Made by a program: the position numbers and the translations under genes. A stretch of DNA of 64,000 nucleotides from the NCBI GenBank assembly GCA_963794165.1, contig CAWCCT010000009.1:558001-622000 (forward strand). Reading direction: 5' to 3'. Positions 59,882 to 64,000 of this stretch are shown one piece after another. The notes beneath the pieces are model-generated. The model was given only the letters and a program-made list of their open reading frames with translations, did no database searches and was not told the origin of the DNA. The DNA is from PALSA-350 sp963794165 (GTDB taxonomy: Bacteria; Acidobacteriota; Terriglobia; Terriglobales; Acidobacteriaceae). The number at the start of each line of letters is the position of its first letter. The first letter of the stretch is position 1.

Positions 59882-60469
59882 ATGGGGACTATGGGCCAGA
59901 CACTTCTGCATCTCGTGGACCAGCGAGGTCAGACTCTCCCGGTGGCTATCCGGCTAGCAGTTGAGGCCGCGCACCGTTGGGTCAGGTGGGAATATCCCCA
60001 TTTGGACGAAGCCGTAGTTGCCGGATGGGCAGAAGACGTTGGCAAAGCAATGGGCGCCCGTCTCGATGAGATTCGGTCTCCGTATCGCTACGCGTTTGCC
60101 GCATTGCATGGCAAGGTCAGGGAGTGGTTCCGAAGCAATGCTTCCAGGGAGGTTCTGGTTGGAACAGCACGGGAGTTGGAGCTGTGGGCCGGCATTGATC
60201 GTTCCACACAGCGCGTCATCTACCGAGCCGTCCTGTTCGACCAATTGAAAACGAAGCTGAGTGAGCGTGACAGGCACATCCTTGTTTTGCTTCAGCAGGA
60301 CATGACGAGCCCGGCGAGTGTTGCGGCGGCCTTGGGTGTCAGTTATGCAGCAGCGGCAAAGGCGATACAACGGGTTAAAGAGAGGATTGCTGCAATATTG
60401 GTAGGTGTCCCAACTGCAGAGCAAGTTCCAGTGTCACCGCATCCTTGCGAATCGGAAAGCGGAGGGTAA
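59882..60469 (+). CDS. Sigma-70 family RNA polymerase sigma factor (ECF-like, diverged)
   Basis: This protein of about 195 residues is followed at once by a zinc-finger anti-sigma gene. Its C-terminal half has the sigma-4 helix-turn-helix pattern LSERDRHILVLLQQ and SPASVAAALGVSYAAAAKAIQRVKERI (parts: SVAAALGVSYAAAAKAIQR). The N-terminal half fits a diverged sigma-2 (VRWEYPHLDEAVVAGWAEDVGKA). Start ATG 59882 is chosen; 59831 and 59891 are alternatives. The divergence from common ECF factors means the call leans partly on the neighbour. Confidence 0.72.
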   Translation: MGTMGQTLLHLVDQRGQTLPVAIRLAVEAAHRWVRWEYPHLDEAVVAGWAEDVGKAMGARLDEIRSPYRYAFAALHGKVREWFRSNASREVLVGTARELELWAGIDRSTQRVIYRAVLFDQLKTKLSERDRHILVLLQQDMTSPASVAAALGVSYAAAAKAIQRVKERIAAILVGVPTAEQVPVSPHPCESESGG

Positions 60470-60472
60470 CGC

Positions 60473-61183
60473 TTGGATTTGATGAAGGATTTTTTTCTAG
60501 AAGCGAACCCAAATCCTGAGCGGATCGGGTGTCCCGAAGAGCGGACCCTCCGGGCGCTTGCCGAAGGCCGTTTGCCAGCTTCCCATCCGGCCCGTCTTCA
60601 TCTGGCTTCATGCTCCGAGTGCTTCGCAGAGTTCCGAGGTTTTAAAGGGGAATGTGAGCAAACGCGTAAAGGGCGCCGCCGGATCATTGGCTGGGCATTG
60701 GCCGCGTCTTTGATCGTCGCAAGTGGTGTAGGGCTTTGGGAATACCTGCACGCAAGAGCTGGACACCTAGCAGCCGTCCAGATGGCCTCTACACAACCGG
60801 TGAAAGCAAATGTCGATCTCTTTAATGCCGGAACGGTGAGAGGAGAGGACGATGGTATCAACGCTCTGAAGCAGGTGTCGTTGCCCGCCGCGATCGTACA
60901 GCTTTCGGTGACGTTGCCTCGATTCAGCGAGGCTGGGCGCTACGAGGTCCTTGTATCTAGAGACAAATCTGGAAATGAGGTTGTCGCAAAGGGCTCCGGG
61001 GATGCTGTCGTCAATGCCGGCAAAGTGATCGTGGGTGCGACGCTCGATCTCCGCGCCGCCAAACCAGGGGCTTACTTTCTGGCGACAGTTAGGGGCTCTG
61101 ACAATGGCGATGTACTACTACCCCGTTCAAATCGAACATGGAGCTCCTTGAAAAGATGCAGAATTCCCCTTTCCCAGGAATGA
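60473..61183 (+). CDS. Membrane-bound zinc-finger anti-sigma factor (zf-HC2 type)
   Basis: This 236-residue protein has the anti-sigma zinc motif H-x3-C-x2-C as H43, C47, C50 (RLHLASCSECFAEF), with C20 a possible fourth ligand. A single transmembrane helix (about residues 70-88) follows, then an outside beta-sandwich-like domain (about 115-215, GRYEVLVSRDKSGNEV). It starts with TTG at 60473, with GGAGGG six bases upstream, three bases after the sigma stop. It should hold the sigma factor at the membrane until a signal frees it. Confidence 0.8.
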   Translation: MDLMKDFFLEANPNPERIGCPEERTLRALAEGRLPASHPARLHLASCSECFAEFRGFKGECEQTRKGRRRIIGWALAASLIVASGVGLWEYLHARAGHLAAVQMASTQPVKANVDLFNAGTVRGEDDGINALKQVSLPAAIVQLSVTLPRFSEAGRYEVLVSRDKSGNEVVAKGSGDAVVNAGKVIVGATLDLRAAKPGAYFLATVRGSDNGDVLLPRSNRTWSSLKRCRIPLSQE

Positions 61184-62442
61184 ATGACGGTCTGACCTCG
61201 AAAACCAAGCATGAGGTCTTCGAGGGCGTTCTCTCTGCTTTAAACAAGAAGTTCTATAAGCCAGAACTTCTTGGAAATGGGTGGCATGAAGCTGTTGCGA
61301 ATCATCGTGCGACTATCGAAGGTGCACCTACACTGGAGGCATTCGAGCAGGCTGTTACTGCCCTTCTCCAGAATCTCAAGACCTCTCATGTTGGCTTTTT
61401 TCATCAAAGCGCGCGGAGAGCTTCAAGCCGTGCGGCGCTCAGCGCAACCTATCTCGCGGACGAAACTGCCCACGGACCTCGGTGGATTTTCCAGGATGTT
61501 CATGATGGCGGTGCAGCGGCACTCGCTGGGATTCAACCTGGCGATATCTTACTGAGGCTCGACGACCAAGAGATCATCCCGCCTGAGCACCCTGTTTTCC
61601 CGATGGGAGCGACATCGAAACTCAATATTGTTGCGAGCGACGATAGGGAACGAACAATAACAGTCAATGTGTCAAAGCCGAAGGGAAAGAAGTTGCAGTT
61701 TGTGGAACCTACGCTTGTCCAGTCGAAGATTGTCGCTAATGGGCTTGGGTACCTGAAGGTGGCAATGTTTCCCGGGATGATCGGGGTTGACGTTGCAAAC
61801 GAAATTTCCAAGGCAGTGGTGAGTCTCGGTAAGATTAGAGGGCTGATTATCGACCTACGGGGAAATACAGGTGGCGGGGCGGGCGCACTCCGTCTCATGA
61901 GTTTATTGACGCCGGAGAAGGTGCCGGTTGGGTTCGCGCCTGGAAAGCGATGGGCTGGGCGAGATCTTGCCAAAGAGAAACTCACATTTCCTCGCTTCGG
62001 AAACATCCCGGCTTCGAAGAAAACCCTCTGGCTGCTCGCCTTACGCTACTTGCCATCCCTCATCACAAAGTCTCCGATCGTATTGGAGTCTGAAGGGTAC
62101 GGTCCACAACCGTACCAAGGAAATGTCGTTCTCCTGGTTGATCGGCACACCGCCAGTGCGGCCGAAATGGTCACCATTTTTGCGAAGGAGAATAGGTTGG
62201 CAACCATCGTAGGAGAAAAGACTGCCGGAAGGCTCTTGTCTGCGACTTCAGTGAAAGTCGGACACGGCTTTCGGCTTGCGCTCCCGACGGGTGCTTATTA
62301 CACGTGGAACGGCACTGCTCTTGAGGGAAGCCCGATTGAACCTGATGTAGTCAGCGAATTCGATTGGCAGGACACAAGACGCGGCAATGATCGGCAGCTC
62401 GCTACGGCACTTAAGACCGTAAGCGCCGGAGTATCGATGTAA
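61180..62442 (+). CDS. S41-family (C-terminal processing type) peptidase
   Basis: This protein of about 420 residues has a PDZ-like segment (DGGAAALAGIQPGDILLRLD) and the S41 catalytic Ser-Lys pair in HTASAAEMVTIF and VGEKTAGRLL (S340 and K361 counting from a possible start at 61138). IRGLIIDLRGNTGGG is the usual substrate-binding block. No signal peptide or membrane helix is present, unlike typical CtpA proteases, so it appears cytoplasmic. The ATG at 61180 overlaps the anti-sigma stop (ATGA), and an ATG at 61138 is the alternative. Its linkage to sigma and anti-sigma suggests a regulatory proteolysis role, which is inference. Confidence 0.83.
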   Translation: MNDGLTSKTKHEVFEGVLSALNKKFYKPELLGNGWHEAVANHRATIEGAPTLEAFEQAVTALLQNLKTSHVGFFHQSARRASSRAALSATYLADETAHGPRWIFQDVHDGGAAALAGIQPGDILLRLDDQEIIPPEHPVFPMGATSKLNIVASDDRERTITVNVSKPKGKKLQFVEPTLVQSKIVANGLGYLKVAMFPGMIGVDVANEISKAVVSLGKIRGLIIDLRGNTGGGAGALRLMSLLTPEKVPVGFAPGKRWAGRDLAKEKLTFPRFGNIPASKKTLWLLALRYLPSLITKSPIVLESEGYGPQPYQGNVVLLVDRHTASAAEMVTIFAKENRLATIVGEKTAGRLLSATSVKVGHGFRLALPTGAYYTWNGTALEGSPIEPDVVSEFDWQDTRRGNDRQLATALKTVSAGVSM

Positions 62443-63385
62443 TCGCCTTGTCGGGCTGGCTCGACGAAATTTCGGTGAGCGCATTAGGCCTGTTATCGTC
62501 GGTTCAGGGCGAAAAGCCACTTGTCCGGAATGCCGACTTCCGCCCATGTGGTTGTTGACCTCTGCCGTGACAGCGAAAAGGAATGCCGTAACTTAAAGAA
62601 AACAAGCGCCACGGATGGCCTCTTTTGGCGCTGTAAGGTACGATCGGGAACCGTTATCGAACCCGAATCAATCCCACGACCTTTGCCCCATAAACCTCTG
62701 CCCTCGCGTCGCTTCGAGAACAACCGGCAATTATCAAGCCGCTTATTAGATTGAAGCCGGATTTCGGATGCTGATTCGTTGAAATGAGTTCAGACCGAGT
62801 CCAGTGTGTGTTTGGCCGGGTCGTCCAGACGACGAAAAACCCCTGCGCGGGTGCGATTTCTCCGAGAATTTATAGAGGCGAACCCCGGGCGTTGCCCATT
62901 CGAGGTGCGAAGACGCTCGACGCACGAAATGTGTCCACAAGCTCCTTGGGGTTGTGAGATGATTCTTCCGAAGCTTCCCCGCTCCTGTCATACTTGGGCC
63001 GAAAATTCCCTGGGGCATAAGTTGCTATTGCTGTATGTGTTTAGAGCCACGGGAACACTGTTCCCGATGTCGAGATCCCGCTCAGCCTTGCTCATGTCTT
63101 CGGTTCTATAGCCCGCGCTTTTGAGCTCGGGCTGCCGTTAGAAGATCGATGGAGCACCGAATGTGAAGATTACACGGGTCCTGGACGCGAATCCCGGAGA
63201 ACCAGAAAAGCTGGACTTCACTGAAAGCTCTGTGGGGAATGCGAAGGCGTTCAGCACGTTGTGCTGTACGCGCAAAGCGGGATCTCGTGAGTGCAGGGTC
63301 GAACTTCATCGCGTTCGAATTGTCGCACTTCCGCTAGCGCGAACCAGAGTGGCGGTTTGAACGCTGGAAGAAGGAGACGGGACAC
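62443..63385 (+). other. Long intergenic region on the island
   Basis: These 943 bp between the S41 peptidase gene and the kinase gene contain several short frames (for example 62521-62754 and 63163-63360) with no domain, weak start signals and uneven composition. I see no repeat, terminator or RNA gene I can support. It may hold decayed genes. Confidence 0.45.
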
Positions 63386-64000
63386 ATGAAGGCATCCGTC
63401 TTGCTCGGGGCGGGCTGGGAGAACGACTCCGTAGAGGTGCTGTGGCGCGATGCCGGGCGTGTCTTTTGTAGGCTAAGCCAGCAGCATAATGCTAAGGGCC
63501 AGAGGCACGCGTTCGTACCCATCCCTGCCGCTGCCGAGCACCCGACTCTGGAAAGCGTCGATCGACTCGCGCACGAGCACGAACTCAGAAGCTACCTGGA
63601 CGATGCGTGGGCATTGCGGCCGCTTGAGCTGGTCCGCGAGCGCGGGCACACGCTGCTCGTGGTTGATTACACAGGTGGCGAGCCGCTCGATCGCCTCGTC
63701 CAGCAGCCGATGGAGGTCGGACAGTTCCTGCGCCTGGCCGTGGCGTTGTCTGGCGCAATAGGTCAGCTACATGGGCGAGGGTTGATCCACAAAGACATCA
63801 AACCCGCGAACGTGTTGGTGGACTTGGGAACTGCCCGGGTCCGTCTTACCGGCTTCGGGATCGCATCGCGCCTCCCGCGCGAACGTCAACCGCTTGAACC
63901 TCCAGAGTTCATTGCCGGAACGCTTGCATACATGGCGCCAGAGCAAACGGGAAGAGTGAATCGCTCTATCGATTCCCGGAGTGACCTCTATTCACTTGGC
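63386..64000 (+). CDS. N-terminal kinase domain of a large kinase/ATPase signalling protein, cut by window
   Basis: This frame is open to the window end (205 codons seen). It matches the start of the very large proteins that join a Ser/Thr-kinase-like domain, an AAA ATPase, GAF and histidine-kinase domains. Visible blocks are LLVVDYTGGEPLDRLV, GLIHKDIKPANVLV (HKD with catalytic Asp 137), VRLTGFGIASRLPRE and AGTLAYMAPEQTGRVNRSID. The DFG magnesium Asp is replaced (GFG, Gly at 156), and no VAIK-type lysine is obvious, so this is a degenerate kinase. AAGGAG precedes the ATG at 63386. The remaining domains are inferred, not seen. Confidence 0.8.
   Translation, partial: MKASVLLGAGWENDSVEVLWRDAGRVFCRLSQQHNAKGQRHAFVPIPAAAEHPTLESVDRLAHEHELRSYLDDAWALRPLELVRERGHTLLVVDYTGGEPLDRLVQQPMEVGQFLRLAVALSGAIGQLHGRGLIHKDIKPANVLVDLGTARVRLTGFGIASRLPRERQPLEPPEFIAGTLAYMAPEQTGRVNRSIDSRSDLYSLG

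Noticed and set aside
62521..62754. 77-codon frame after the S41 gene
   Set aside because: No motif, poor start signal, composition unlike nearby genes.
63163..63360. 65-codon frame before the kinase gene
   Set aside because: The ATG has no clear ribosome site, the sequence has low complexity and mixed character, and no family is recognisable.
1..64000. CRISPR array, rRNA operon or complete transposase
   Set aside because: No regularly spaced direct repeats of 20-40 bp, no rRNA-like stretch, and no DDE or Y1 transposase frame were seen on either strand.

Overview
The window most likely comes from an Acidobacteriota chromosome (Terriglobia, close to Koribacter or Sulfotelmatobacter). This is an inference from gene content, high GC by eye, and a family of dispersed hairpin repeats; no rRNA or other taxonomic marker is present. 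Features in support include a DUF6677 protein, a fused BY-kinase exopolysaccharide locus, bacillithiol synthesis (BshC), a PTPS-related membrane protein, and zf-HC2 anti-sigma genes.

Layout. 1-890: the 3' end of an M24 peptidase gene. 981-7300 (minus): a tight run reading GT9 (frameshifted), DUF503, rbfA, nrnA, GT39-type glycosyltransferase, GNAT, DUF6677 and a small membrane protein. 7302-22012: a surface-polysaccharide region. It holds gmhB, a GT4, a Wzc-like tyrosine autokinase, a GT2, a Wza-like export protein, a WcaF-like acetyltransferase and an outer-membrane beta-barrel on the minus side. On the plus side are a UGM-like flavoprotein, ugd, a UDP-glucuronate decarboxylase, rfbB and rfbA, which would supply UDP-GlcA, UDP-Xyl and dTDP-4-keto-6-deoxyglucose. 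22241-34959: housekeeping genes, namely polX (frameshifted), a cold-shock protein, NUDIX, DUF2520, bshC, a SufT-like protein, a polyprenyl synthase, a PTPS-related membrane protein, a penicillin acylase and a DHH phosphoesterase.

35318-39465: phenylalanine/tyrosine catabolism (FAH-family hydrolase, flavin reductase, hpd, phhA; no homogentisate dioxygenase in view). 39553-43713: phoU, then a siroheme sulfite/nitrite reductase operon with its own siroheme genes, preceded by a leader with a strong intrinsic terminator. 43851-46604: type III polyketide synthase, a flavoprotein (frameshifted) and YceI, resembling a phenolic-lipid or alkylpyrone locus. 46654-56605: small membrane proteins, erpA, an ECF sigma factor, a diheme cytochrome c, an RND efflux pump and its adaptor, a quinone oxidoreductase and a queuosine-precursor transporter.

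56974-64000: tRNA-Glu(TTC) followed at once by a tyrosine recombinase and an excisionase-like HTH gene. This marks the left end of an integrated element whose right end is not in the window. It carries two operator-like palindromes, small unknown genes, a sigma / zinc-finger anti-sigma / S41 peptidase trio, and the start of a large kinase-type signalling protein with altered kinase motifs.

Five loci carry seven copies of a roughly 47-bp palindromic REP-like element, with compensatory stem changes and two paired inverted copies. Three genes each show one apparent extra base, two of them clearly in G runs, so either the assembly has indel errors or these genes are decaying. I found no CRISPR array, rRNA operon or complete transposase. 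The signals most worth follow-up are the REP family, the attenuator before the sulfite/nitrite reductase, the PKS-flavoprotein-YceI operon, and the sigma/anti-sigma/S41 trio.
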